A DNA stretch of 64,000 bases, taken from contig WSXX01000002.1 in NCBI GenBank assembly GCA_009773515.1, forward strand, positions 1 to 64,000, given 5' to 3'. This document shows, piece by piece, positions 1 through 8,546 of this stretch. The translations under genes were made by a program, and so were the position numbers. The notes beneath the pieces were generated by a model, which did no database searches, was not told the DNA's origin, and was given only the letters and a program-made list of their open reading frames with translations. Numbering within the stretch: position 1 is the stretch's first letter; every line of letters begins with the position of its first letter. The stretch is from Bacteroidota bacterium. Lineage in GTDB: Bacteria > Bacteroidota > Bacteroidia > Bacteroidales > Lentimicrobiaceae.

Positions 1-3000
1 GCCAACTAGGGTGTAATCGGCTAGGTCAACTATTACCGGAGCAATCTCATCATTCACAATAATAAGCTGTGAGCAGGTTGATTCATTGCCAGCATTGTCT
101 TCTATACTGTATACTCTGGTAATGGTTTCAGGACAGGTATTGTTGTCACTGATCTGGCTTACCAAAGCAAAGCTCGATTCATTTATTCCGCTTTGGTCGC
201 TGGCGGAACCGCCGGCTGCTACAAAGGCTGCATAGTTAGCATATGCAGCAGGAACCTGGGTATCGCAACTTACGCTGATGGTGACAGGGCAATTAATAAC
301 TGGATTCCCGTCATCATTTACGGTTACAATCTGGGTACAGGTTGCTGTATTGCCTGCTATATCCGTTACGGTCCAGATCACTGATGTTTGTCCTATCGGA
401 TAGATGGAAGGAGCATTATTTGTAACACCTGCTATACCGCAGTTGTCTGATGTTACCGGTGTTCCTAAAGCAACATTTGTGGCAAATATTGATCCTGCAT
501 CCGTATTAACTGTAACACCAGCAGGACAGGTTATGCTTGGATTGGTTTGATCATCAACATTTACTGTTTGTGTTGCAGTGCTGCTGTTGCCATTGCCATC
601 GCTGAATGTCCAGTTAATGGTATAGGTACCTTGTACATTATAAGTCAATGGATCAGTAGTTGTTCCTGTGATGGTTCCGGCGCAATTGTCTTGCGCGGTT
701 GGAGCTGTTACGGTTACTGAACATTCACCGTTTGCATTGGCAAGTGTTGGTGCTACCGGTGCTGTTACGTCGTCAACAATTACTGTTTGTGTTGCAGTGC
801 TACTGTTGCCATTGCCATCATTAAATGTCCAGGTTATGGTATAAGTACCTTGTACATTATAAGTCAATGGATCACTGGTGGTTCCTGTGATGGTTCCAGC
901 ACAATTGTCTTGCGCGGTCGGAACTGTTACGGTTACCGAACATTCGCCGTTTGCATTCGCAAGAACGGGGGCTACCGGTGCAGTCACATCATCAACAATT
1001 ACTGTTTGTGTTGCATTACTGCTGTTGCCATTGCCATCATTAAATGTCCAGTTAATGGTATAAGTACCTTGTACGTTATAAGTCAATGGATCACTGGTGG
1101 TTCCGGTAATGGTTCCAGCACAATTGTCTTGCGCGGTCGGAGCTGTTACGGTTACTGAACATTCACCGCTTGCATTGGCAAGTGTTGGTGCTACCGGTGC
1201 TGTTAAGTCGTATGAACGGGTTACCCTGGTTATTGTGGCAATTGCTGCATTCTGGCAATCATCACTTACATTAAAGGTATAGTCTATGTACTGGGTGCAT
1301 CCCTCGGTTACAACCTCTCCGGCTATGCCGGTTATGGTGCCGCCCTGGCTGCAGTTGTCTGTCCATGTAGTTGTTACTGAAGTCGGCCATGCGGCATTAA
1401 AGCCAACTAGGGTGTAATCGGCTAGGTCAACTATTACAGGCAGGTCAATGTCTACTGTCCTGATTAAGTTCTGGTAAACATTTATGCTATTGTTTGATCC
1501 ATCGGTTACACTATAAGTTCTGATAGTGGTTTCTAAACAACCATTTAAAGTTGCAGTACCATCACTTACCCAGGCAACCACCGGAATTTCACAGTTATCA
1601 GCCTCATCAATTACAACCAAAGGGTCAGGAGCAGGAAATAATCCATTGCAGCCTGAAAGAATAATATCAGCAGGATTGCTGGCGGTAGGAGGTGTAATAT
1701 CAGGAACAGTGGAAACTACGAACGTTTCAGTTTTGGTACATCCATCTGCATCTGTGATTGTAACGTTATAAGATCCACCTATAATATTTGTTAGATCTTC
1801 ATTGCTACTTGTAAATCCGGCAGGACCTGTCCAACTGAATGTATATGGCTCAGTACCTCCGCCAACAGTAAGATTTATAGCTCCATCTGCTGTACTGATG
1901 CATGAATTGTTGGTAATTACAGCACTAGCACTCAGCGCCTCTGCAACCTCAATACTTACCTCGTCTGATACAGAACAAGCTGTAGTTTGATTGGTTACCG
2001 TCAGGATAAAATTATAGTTACCGGAAGCGGATGGTGTAAATACCGGATTGGCAATATTTGCATTACTCAAACCGGTAGCTGGAGTCCATGCATAACTGAG
2101 CGTTCCTGCTCCCGTTGCTGATCCCTCAAGCTGATGGGTTTCGCAAAGTCCGATGCTTGCATCAGCTCCTGCATTTACATTGCCGGGAGTAGCTTTTACA
2201 ATTACTGTTGAAGTTGCAGTTCCGGTACATCCGTTTGCTGCTGTTCCTATAACATTGTAAGATGAGTTTGATGCCGGAGAAACTGTAATGGAAGGTGTGG
2301 TTGCTCCACCAGGGTTCCAGATATAAGAAAATGCACCAGATGCAGTAATGGTTGTTTCTGTGCCGCGGCAAATTTCAATTTCAACCGGGTTAACTGTTAC
2401 TACCGGAGAAGGATTTACGGTAACTGTTACCTGATCTGTTGATGAACATTGTCCGGCTGCATTGGTTACTGTCAGGGTGTATGTGGTGGTGGTGGAAGGA
2501 CTTGCCATAGGATTGGCAATCGCTGTATTGTTTAAGCCTGTAGCAGGACTCCATGAATACAAAACTCCACCCGATCCATTTAACTGTGTGCTTGTTCCTG
2601 AACATATAGAAACATCTGCACCAGCATTGGCAACAATAGGAGAAGGGTTTCCAATAGTTGTGGTGCCTGAAACAGGCACATTGCAACTACCCGGGTCACG
2701 TACTAAAACGGTATAGTTACCAGCGGCCAATCCGGTAAAAGTGTTCGAAGTTTGCCATGAAGTTCCATTGTTGATGGAATACTCATAACTTCCTGAACCT
2801 CCGTTTGCATTAACTGTTATAACTCCATTGTTTTGACCGGCACATTGTGCATTGGTGGCAGATATGGATGCAATGTTTACCTGTTCGTAAATATTGATTA
2901 CCTTTTCAACATAAACAACATTTGCATCACAGGGACATGAATTCCGCACCCTAACTATAAAAGTTTCGGCATTGTCGCCAATACCATCATTTACTGCATA

Positions 3001-4242
3001 ATAAGGAATTTCGTAAGATGCTTGTCCGGCAGGTATTGTAATCTGAACCGGAAAAGGCTGACCACCTGAAGTTAGTATATCGGTTCCATTAATTGCAGTA
3101 CCGGAAAGAATTAGATCAACATTATAAGCTTCGGTCAGATCAGTGGTCTGCCTTGTTACAACCAGGCGGTTGTTAAGGCAACCCTCAAAAATATTGTTGT
3201 TGTTAAGAATATTGTTTCCGTAATGGGTAAGATCAAGGGTCTCAGAATTAAAACTACGTGCACCCAAAAATACTGCCGCATCCCACTGCTGGTCTGAAGC
3301 ATCAGCAATCGCCAGTTTTATACGGTAAGTCTGGCAAGGAACTACATTAAAGGTTGCAGTCATTACAACTGTATATCCGTCAAATTCCATGGTTGTTGAA
3401 CCTGAAGGATTATTGATATAATATTCCTGATTGTGTACAGGGTATGATTGGTTATTGACATTGGTTCCTGCGGGATGAATGGTATTTATGGTTACTGCTT
3501 CGCCACTGGGCAATGTAGCAATATTTACTGCATTGTTGGTATATGTACCTGTGATGCCAGGGCCACTTAGGAAAAACCCGAAAGCATCGTTAAAATTGGT
3601 ATGAACATATTCCAGGTATTCATCTGAAGCAAATACATAAGTAAATTCTACGACGTTACCAGCTGGTACGAAATCAAACTCAAGAACAGCGGCATCGTAC
3701 ATGGTGCGGCCGGTTATTGTTCTCAGGTCCGGGTCAGATGCATCGGAAACCATCGCATCGGAATATCCTGCGGAACTGTTTGGCCCCATTGCCGAACTGA
3801 TTTTTCCGGTTGAAAGGACCAATCCTTCTTCCAGCGGAAATGACGAAGTCCCATTCTCAAAATAACCCAACATGCGGTCACCTGCTGTGGAACTCCATGA
3901 ATGGTTCACCCAATTGTTATTATTGTTGCGGTTGTAGTAACCAAATCGCACATTGTGAGCCTGAAGGCATCCGGTAACCAGCACATTCTGCACAAGTTGC
4001 TCTGGAGTCATGGCATTATAGGTGGAATTTTCACCGACTGATATGGATCCATTAACGGCCATTGGCATAATTCCGTTTCCGCCTTGATGGGTTTTTAATT
4101 TCGGTCCAACCGGGGGAGCTGTCCTGACGGGCACCTGATCTTCTTGTGTTTCAAATTGAGCACTGGCACTAACCAGTATCATCAAGTTAATTACCAGAGA
4201 CAAAATGACCCTAGCAGCGATGCTTTGTGTAGTTGTTTTCAT
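1..4242 (-). CDS. Giant secreted choice-of-anchor-L / HYR repeat protein (C-terminus beyond left edge)
   Basis: The frame is open from an ATG at 4242 to the window edge (1414 codons, no stop), so this is an N-terminal part. A signal peptide (MKTTTQSIAARVIL... ending SASAQ) is followed by a choice-of-anchor-L region at about residues 55-330 (MTPEQLVQNVL, ASDEYLEYVH, NDAFGFFLSGPGI). Next come SprB/PKD-like Ig modules (CSGTSTQLNGSGG, YSWSPATGL) and then HYR-type modules (DNCG...YPIGQTSVIWTVTD). Residues about 1008-1227 are three near-identical 73-residue units. The sequence PVIVDLADYTLVG occurs at about residue 934 and again at the left edge, 467 residues later. Such proteins are normally exported by the T9SS and act as surface adhesins or gliding-associated proteins; the sorting domain would lie outside the window, so the export route is inferred. 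It has its own promoter at 4454-4484 and a leader of about 200 nt. Confidence 0.85.
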   Translation of the reverse strand, partial: MKTTTQSIAARVILSLVINLMILVSASAQFETQEDQVPVRTAPPVGPKLKTHQGGNGIMPMAVNGSISVGENSTYNAMTPEQLVQNVLVTGCLQAHNVRFGYYNRNNNNNWVNHSWSSTAGDRMLGYFENGTSSFPLEEGLVLSTGKISSAMGPNSSAGYSDAMVSDASDPDLRTITGRTMYDAAVLEFDFVPAGNVVEFTYVFASDEYLEYVHTNFNDAFGFFLSGPGITGTYTNNAVNIATLPSGEAVTINTIHPAGTNVNNQSYPVHNQEYYINNPSGSTTMEFDGYTVVMTATFNVVPCQTYRIKLAIADASDQQWDAAVFLGARSFNSETLDLTHYGNNILNNNNIFEGCLNNRLVVTRQTTDLTEAYNVDLILSGTAINGTDILTSGGQPFPVQITIPAGQASYEIPYYAVNDGIGDNAETFIVRVRNSCPCDANVVYVEKVINIYEQVNIASISATNAQCAGQNNGVITVNANGGSGSYEYSINNGTSWQTSNTFTGLAAGNYTVLVRDPGSCNVPVSGTTTIGNPSPIVANAGADVSICSGTSTQLNGSGGVLYSWSPATGLNNTAIANPMASPSTTTTYTLTVTNAAGQCSSTDQVTVTVNPSPVVTVNPVEIEICRGTETTITASGAFSYIWNPGGATTPSITVSPASNSSYNVIGTAANGCTGTATSTVIVKATPGNVNAGADASIGLCETHQLEGSATGAGTLSYAWTPATGLSNANIANPVFTPSASGNYNFILTVTNQTTACSVSDEVSIEVAEALSASAVITNNSCISTADGAINLTVGGGTEPYTFSWTGPAGFTSSNEDLTNIIGGSYNVTITDADGCTKTETFVVSTVPDITPPTASNPADIILSGCNGLFPAPDPLVVIDEADNCEIPVVAWVSDGTATLNGCLETTIRTYSVTDGSNNSINVYQNLIRTVDIDLPVIVDLADYTLVGFNAAWPTSVTTTWTDNCSQGGTITGIAGEVVTEGCTQYIDYTFNVSDDCQNAAIATITRVTRSYDLTAPVAPTLANASGECSVTVTAPTAQDNCAGTITGTTSDPLTYNVQGTYTINWTFNDGNGNSSNATQTVIVDDVTAPVAPVLANANGECSVTVTVPTAQDNCAGTITGTTSDPLTYNVQGTYTITWTFNDGNGNSSTATQTVIVDDVTAPVAPTLANANGECSVTVTAPTAQDNCAGTITGTTTDPLTYNVQGTYTINWTFSDGNGNSSTATQTVNVDDQTNPSITCPAGVTVNTDAGSIFATNVALGTPVTSDNCGIAGVTNNAPSIYPIGQTSVIWTVTDIAGNTATCTQIVTVNDDGNPVINCPVTISVSCDTQVPAAYANYAAFVAAGGSASDQSGINESSFALVSQISDNNTCPETITRVYSIEDNAGNESTCSQLIIVNDEIAPVIVDLADYTLVG
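561..1217 (-). repeat. Three 219-bp in-frame tandem repeats inside the giant adhesin
   Basis: The same start motif (TTACTGTTTG on the plus strand) occurs at 561, 780 and 999, exactly 219 bp apart, and the copies are nearly identical throughout. Each encodes a 73-residue Ig/HYR-like module (APTAQDNCAGTITGT, YNVQGTYTI, WTFNDGNGNSS). The very low divergence implies recent duplication or gene conversion. The unit breaks down after about 1217. Confidence 0.93.
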
Positions 4243-4453
4243 AACTATATGATTTGTAATTCCTTTTGTTTTCCACATTTTCACTGTCCGGGCGACAGGT
4301 TCTCAGCTTTTCTGTAACTTCTCTGCGTTTTACCCACCCCCCCAGATGTGTTATTGCAGTCTTATTGTTTTAGTTTTCAGAGCGTTACTTCAATTTTTCT
4401 GTCAATTTTTCAGAAACATTGTTTAACAGCGTGTTACACATAAACTGATGATA

Positions 4454-4484
4454 CAAAAGTATTTTGAGAATCGCATCAGCGCAA
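4454..4484 (-). promoter_or_regulatory. Bacteroidota-type promoter for the giant adhesin
   Basis: On the minus strand TTG (4484-4482) is followed after 20 bp by TACTTTTG (4461-4454), matching the TTG-N19-21-TAnnTTTG consensus. Transcription would begin near 4447 and leave a leader of about 205 nt before the ATG at 4242. Called from motif match only. Confidence 0.55.
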
Positions 4485-4632
4485 TACGGTTTTACACCAC
4501 TTTTTCATTTTTGAAAACAATGGTTCTTATGGGTATAAATACGTACTTTCCTCCCTTGATCAATATTTATCAGGCAATTAAAAAAATGCCCATCCCTATC
4601 ATATATTACGTTATACTATATTCTAATATTTC

Positions 4633-4659
4633 AAAAAAAAAGCTGCACGAGGCAGCTTT
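4633..4659 (-). terminator. Rho-independent terminator of the pseudouridine synthase gene
   Basis: AAAGCTGC (4639-4646) pairs with GCAGCTTT (4652-4659) across a 5-nt loop. Read on the minus strand, the stem runs into a T tract (4641-4633). It lies about 110 bp past the stop of the minus-strand gene ending at 4767. Confidence 0.75.
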
Positions 4660-4766
4660 AATTTTCAATTCAGGTCATATTCAGAAAAATCAAGTCAGGT
4701 TCCAAAAACCTGAAATTTGCTGATCTGCTATTGCGGATTCTCTTCCGTTTTAACAGAATTTTCAGG

Positions 4767-6593
4767 CTATAGCATCAGTAACATATTCACCTCCGATTGC
4801 TCCAGCATACGCCAGCGGCCACGGGGTAAATCTTTTTTTGTAAGATTGGCAAAAGCTACCCTGTCGAGTTTAATAACTTCATATTCAAGTGCTTCAAACA
4901 ACCGACGGACTACCCGGTTGCGACCTGAATGAATGACAACGCCAATATTCTTTTTGTCATCGCCACTGCCGGTATATGCAATTTCATCGACTGTCATTAT
5001 GCCGTCTTCCAGTTCAATGCCTTCGGTTAGCTGCATCATATCCGGCTTCGATAATCCTTTATTCAGCTCAACGTGATACACTTTGCGTACTTTATGTCCG
5101 GGATGTGTAAGTTTTTTGGCAGTTTCACCATCATTGGTAAACAACAACAATCCCGATGTATTTCTATCAAGCCTTCCTACAGGATATATCCGTTCTTTGC
5201 AGGCGTCTTTTACCAGCATCATAACGGTGTTTCGATCCTGAGGATCATCTACCGTTGTAATATAGCCTTTTGGCTTGTTTAAAAGCAGATACACTTTTTT
5301 TTCGATGTTCAGGGTCTCGCCACCAAACTGAACCTTATCGTCGCGGGTAATTTTTGTTCCAAGTTCAGTAACTACCTTGCCATTGATTGATACGGCGCCG
5401 GATTCAATCAGATGATCAGCCTCTCTGCGTGAACAGATTCCTGAATTTGCAATGAATTTATTCAACCGGATGGTGCCATCTTTTCCATAACCTTTATCTC
5501 CCTTTGGACGGGGGATATCTGATTTTTCCCTGCGATGGCTTACCGGTTCATCTTTATCCTGAAACTTCCGTTTTGGGCTGTATTCTCCGTCTTCTCTTCT
5601 TCTAACTGTACCCTGATGTGTAGAATCATCTTTTCTGGCTCTCCTTTCGCGGGGTGCGCCTGACAAGTCTTCAGGTTTGCGTGGGCGGGCAGGTTGATCA
5701 GATTCCGGTTTCCGGTATGATCTTGGTTTATAGTTATCATCAGATACTGACTCAGGTTTACGGCCTTTATATGGGCGATCTCCCGCAGGTTTGTCATCTG
5801 AATATCGCTTTTCGCGAGGTGCGCCTGACTCTTCATCTTTCTTCCACGGACGTGAAGGTTTATCGTCACGGCTTCCTTTGTAGGTGCCTGATCTGTCATT
5901 ACCCTCTCCTTTTCCCTCATAGGGTTTCCGGCTTTTAAAAGGGCGATCTCCTGCTGGTTTGTCATCAGAATAACGTCTTTCGCGTGGTGCGCCTGACTCT
6001 TCATCTTTCTTCCATGGACGGGTAGGTTTATCTTCCCGGCTTCCTTTGTAAGTGTGATGTTTATCCGGTCCTTCGCTTTTGCCTTCATAGGGTTTCCGGC
6101 TTTTGAAAGGACGATCGCCTGATGGTTTGTCATCAGAATAACGTCTTTCGCGTGGTGCGCCGGAATCTTCATCTTTTTTCCAGGGACGGGATGGTTTATC
6201 TTCGCGGTTTCCTCTGAAACTTCCTGGCTTATCTGAATTCGTGCCTTTCTCCTCAAACGGCTTTCTGCTTTTATACGGAGAATCTTCTGAAGGCTTATAA
6301 GCTGAGAATCTTTTTTCGCGGGGAGCTCCTGTATCGTCAGCCTTTATCCAGGGACGAGGCGATTTGTCGGTGCCGCCACTTTTACCCTCATAGGGTTTAC
6401 GGCTTTTGTAAGGCCGATCTCCTGATGGTGTCTGACTTTCAGAAGAATCTCCTGACTTGTATCCACGGGTACCACCTGTCGCAGGCTTCCCAAATGTTTT
6501 GCCTTTACCGGCACGCCCTCTTCCGGGGGTACCATCCGGCCTTTTGCTCTTGCCGGGCTTGTCGCTCCCGGGCATACGTTTCATCGCACTCAT
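4767..6593 (-). CDS. rluB: RsuA/RluB-family rRNA pseudouridine synthase with long repetitive charged N-terminal tail
   Basis: The C-terminal 236 residues are a complete RluB-type enzyme, which isomerises uridine to pseudouridine in 23S rRNA. An S4 RNA-binding domain starts near residue 376 (RLNKFIANSGICSRREADHL). The catalytic domain follows, with GRLDRNTSGLLLFTNDG holding the nucleophilic aspartate at about 476, and then SGRNRVVRRLFEAL. The first 370 residues are not part of the usual enzyme, which is about 240-290 residues long. They are Lys/Arg/Asp/Glu/Pro/Ser-rich and predicted disordered, built of 56-residue repeats (RPWKKDEESGAPRERRYSDD, KPYEGK). Basic disordered extensions are common in Bacteroidota RluB homologues, so this may be an RNA- or ribosome-binding tail. 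The ATG at 6593 follows a TAACTTTG element. Which uridine is the target is inferred from family only. Confidence 0.92.
   Translation of the reverse strand: MSAMKRMPGSDKPGKSKRPDGTPGRGRAGKGKTFGKPATGGTRGYKSGDSSESQTPSGDRPYKSRKPYEGKSGGTDKSPRPWIKADDTGAPREKRFSAYKPSEDSPYKSRKPFEEKGTNSDKPGSFRGNREDKPSRPWKKDEDSGAPRERRYSDDKPSGDRPFKSRKPYEGKSEGPDKHHTYKGSREDKPTRPWKKDEESGAPRERRYSDDKPAGDRPFKSRKPYEGKGEGNDRSGTYKGSRDDKPSRPWKKDEESGAPREKRYSDDKPAGDRPYKGRKPESVSDDNYKPRSYRKPESDQPARPRKPEDLSGAPRERRARKDDSTHQGTVRRREDGEYSPKRKFQDKDEPVSHRREKSDIPRPKGDKGYGKDGTIRLNKFIANSGICSRREADHLIESGAVSINGKVVTELGTKITRDDKVQFGGETLNIEKKVYLLLNKPKGYITTVDDPQDRNTVMMLVKDACKERIYPVGRLDRNTSGLLLFTNDGETAKKLTHPGHKVRKVYHVELNKGLSKPDMMQLTEGIELEDGIMTVDEIAYTGSGDDKKNIGVVIHSGRNRVVRRLFEALEYEVIKLDRVAFANLTKKDLPRGRWRMLEQSEVNMLLML
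5700..6360 (-). repeat. 168-bp in-frame tandem repeats in the pseudouridine synthase tail
   Basis: The string GCGCC (plus strand, in GGTGCGCC) recurs at 5821, 5989 and 6157, exactly 168 bp (56 codons) apart, with strong similarity across the units. Partial or diverged units flank these on both sides. The conserved core is RPWKKDE.SGAPRE.RYSDDKP.GDRP.K.RKP. Because the period is a multiple of three, copy-number change would keep the reading frame. Confidence 0.92.
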
Positions 6594-6611
6594 TTATTTT
6601 TTTTTAGCCTG

Positions 6612-6619
6612 CAAAGTTA
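6612..6619 (-). promoter_or_regulatory. Promoter -7 element for the pseudouridine synthase gene
   Basis: TAACTTTG on the minus strand matches TAnnTTTG and lies 18 bp before the ATG at 6593. No exact TTG sits at the expected -33 spacing, so support is partial. Confidence 0.4.
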
Positions 6620-6766
6620 GTCAAGAATTGCATACCCATAAATTATATTTATCTTTTTGATTTTCAGAAGTTTTAATTCTTCTCCTGCCTGAAGTTTCAG
6701 GCTTCTTCTACTCCCCGGGAAATAATTTTTCAGCCACCTAAATGTCAGATTCTCATGTTTTTTTCG

Positions 6767-6774
6767 TATATTCG
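6767..6774 (+). promoter_or_regulatory. Possible -7 element for the Usp gene
   Basis: TATATTCG differs from TAnnTTTG by one base and lies about 60 bp before the ATG at 6836. It would place transcription start inside the longer open frame from 6755, which favours the downstream start. Confidence 0.3.
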
Positions 6775-6835
6775 TAACATTGAGGTAAATAAACTTTTCC
6801 CCGCATTATTTCCAAACAATTTAAAGGACAGGATC

Positions 6836-7966
6836 ATGTACACACAAGAGGAAAAAATTGCAGTAGTCGCCCGTTATCCCAACTCCAGGGCTTTACTTTT
6901 GCAATCGAAACTAAAGGCAGAAGGCATAGAATGTTTTCTGGCTCATGAGAACCTGCTTCAGGGCGCAGTATCATCGGGTGTGGAACTAAGGGTAAAAGCA
7001 TCTGACCTGGAAAAAGCCCTGAGAATAATTGAACTCTCAAAATCAGAACACGGGGAACAGAAAGAAAACGCAATTAAAACCCTGCGAAGCGTTAGAAAAA
7101 TACTTGTACCTGTTGATTTTTCAGATGCTTCGCTAAAATCGTGCAGTTATGCGCTTGCACTTGCTGCCAGGCTTAAAGCTGAAGTAAAACTTCTTCATGT
7201 ATATTATAATCCGGTGATCGACATAGCTCCTTTCGATACCAGCCACGCTTATCAGGTTAACCTCGTTAATTATCTGCATGAAGCTGAACAGAACGCAAGG
7301 CATCAGTTGACAAATCTTATAAAAGATCTTAAATATCAGGTAAAAAAGAGTAAAGCAAATACCAAGATTACCTATTCACTGGCCAATGGGCTTCCTGCTG
7401 AAGAAATAATAGCTTCAGCCAAAAGATTTAAACCGGGATTAATCATTCTGGGTAGTCAGGGCATTGGACATAAATCTAAAAGTCTGTTGGGTAGTGTGAC
7501 GGCCAAAGTGATTGAGAAAACCGAAGCTACGGTGCTTGCGATTCCCGAAAATATCAATTTTAAAGGATTTGAAAGCCTGAAGAATATTCTTTATGCCACC
7601 GATTTTGATAAATCAGACCATATTGCCATGAGCAAGCTGATCAATCTGCTTCATCCATTTGAGGTTAACCTTTTCTGTGCACATATCAGCGTCGGTACAA
7701 AAAAGTCGTGGCAAAAGGTAAAAATGGAAGGTTTGCACCAGTTAATCGGCGACAATTTCAAAAAAGTACCTATACATTATGATCTCGTAGTGAGTGATGA
7801 TGTTATTAACGGCCTTGAAATGTATATGCGCAATAACTCAATTGATGTAATTGCACTTACCAGCCACAACCGCGGGGTTCTTGCCAGATTTTTTACACCC
7901 AGCATAACAAAAATACTGCTGAACAGGGTAAATAAACCGCTGCTTGTTTTTAAATCACCCGATTGA
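6836..7966 (+). CDS. DUF2007-like domain fused to tandem universal stress (UspA) domains
   Basis: The protein has 377 residues from the ATG at 6836; the frame is open from 6755, but the extra 27 residues match nothing. Residues about 8-66 resemble the DUF2007 signal-transducing domain (VARYPNSRALLLQSKLKAEG, AVSSGVELRVKASDLEKA). Two Usp domains follow. The first (about 86-240) begins KILVPVDFSDASLKS and keeps the ATP-binding glycine motif GSQGIGHKSKSLLGS. The second (about 243-377) begins KNILYATDFDKSD but lacks that motif (LTSHNRGVLARFFTPS), so one domain probably binds nucleotide and the other is structural. This is likely a cytoplasmic stress or nucleotide-sensing protein; the ligand and partners cannot be told. 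It is a monocistronic gene convergent with yraN. Confidence 0.88.
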   Translation: MYTQEEKIAVVARYPNSRALLLQSKLKAEGIECFLAHENLLQGAVSSGVELRVKASDLEKALRIIELSKSEHGEQKENAIKTLRSVRKILVPVDFSDASLKSCSYALALAARLKAEVKLLHVYYNPVIDIAPFDTSHAYQVNLVNYLHEAEQNARHQLTNLIKDLKYQVKKSKANTKITYSLANGLPAEEIIASAKRFKPGLIILGSQGIGHKSKSLLGSVTAKVIEKTEATVLAIPENINFKGFESLKNILYATDFDKSDHIAMSKLINLLHPFEVNLFCAHISVGTKKSWQKVKMEGLHQLIGDNFKKVPIHYDLVVSDDVINGLEMYMRNNSIDVIALTSHNRGVLARFFTPSITKILLNRVNKPLLVFKSPD

Positions 7967-7996
7967 TAAACACAAAATAGTCCTGCAATATTCAAA

Positions 7997-8359
7997 TTAT
8001 AAAACAGGATAAAAAGCATCTTCTATGTGATTGATTTTTTTGGTGGTGTTGTTTAGTATAACCGAAATAATGTCGAAACGGGTCTCCTTTTCGACATTAT
8101 TTTTTTCAAGGTAAGCCTGTGTAGCCCTTACCAGAAAGCGCTGTTTTGCCTGATTGACAAAAACTTCCGGCTCGCCATACCCCGATGAAGCCCGTGTTTT
8201 AACTTCCACAATTACAATAAAATCACCTTTTTCGGCTATAATATCAATCTCATCTTTCCCAAACCGCCAGTTGGTGGAAAGGATTGTATATCCGTTGTCG
8301 TGAAGGTGTTTAACGGCAATATCTTCGCCGATGGTGCCCAGGTCGTTGTGCTCTGCCAT
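7997..8359 (-). CDS. yraN: YraN family endonuclease-like protein (UPF0102)
   Basis: This 120-residue protein has the full YraN pattern: an N-terminal GEDIAVKHLHDNGYTIL helix region, then the PD-(D/E)xK-like core KDEIDIIAEKGD and FIVIVEVKTRAS. The core supplies the Asp and Glu-x-Lys metal-site residues. The family is widespread and is proposed to act on branched or Holliday-junction-like DNA; no specific substrate is established. The length is normal and the ATG at 8359 gives the conserved N-terminus. It is convergent with the Usp gene 30 bp away. The 187-bp spacer to the next minus-strand gene shows no strong signal. Confidence 0.9.
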   Translation of the reverse strand: MAEHNDLGTIGEDIAVKHLHDNGYTILSTNWRFGKDEIDIIAEKGDFIVIVEVKTRASSGYGEPEVFVNQAKQRFLVRATQAYLEKNNVEKETRFDIISVILNNTTKKINHIEDAFYPVL

Positions 8360-8546
8360 AGTAGAATTATGCTTAATAGGTTTATAAAATAAGTTTCAAA
8401 GTTAAACTTTGCGGTTTCAATAGCCCGTTTTTCCAGGGTGCAACTCACCTTAAAATCCTTGTGCTCTTTAAATTACTATGAAAGTCTCTACGCTATGATC
8501 AGATAAGACTCATATCTAATGCCAGCGTTGTCTGTTCCACAATTAT

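Larger units (their letters stand above)
4243..4766. other. Intergenic region, 524 bp
   Basis: Apart from the adhesin promoter and leader and the terminator at 4633-4659, this AT-rich stretch shows a C-run near 4338-4344 and no convincing gene. The 91-codon frame at 4448-4723 overlaps the terminator and promoter and has no recognisable protein features. Confidence 0.6.

Noticed and set aside
787-1158. 123-codon plus-strand gene in the adhesin repeats
   Set aside because: Antisense frame created by the 219-bp tandem repeats; the minus-strand adhesin explains the sequence.
4448-4723. 91-codon plus-strand gene
   Set aside because: It spans a promoter and a terminator for minus-strand genes and shows no recognisable features.
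5540-6256. Separate 238-codon gene inside the pseudouridine synthase gene
   Set aside because: It is the second frame of a codon-multiple tandem repeat; composition mirrors the repeat and no domain is present.
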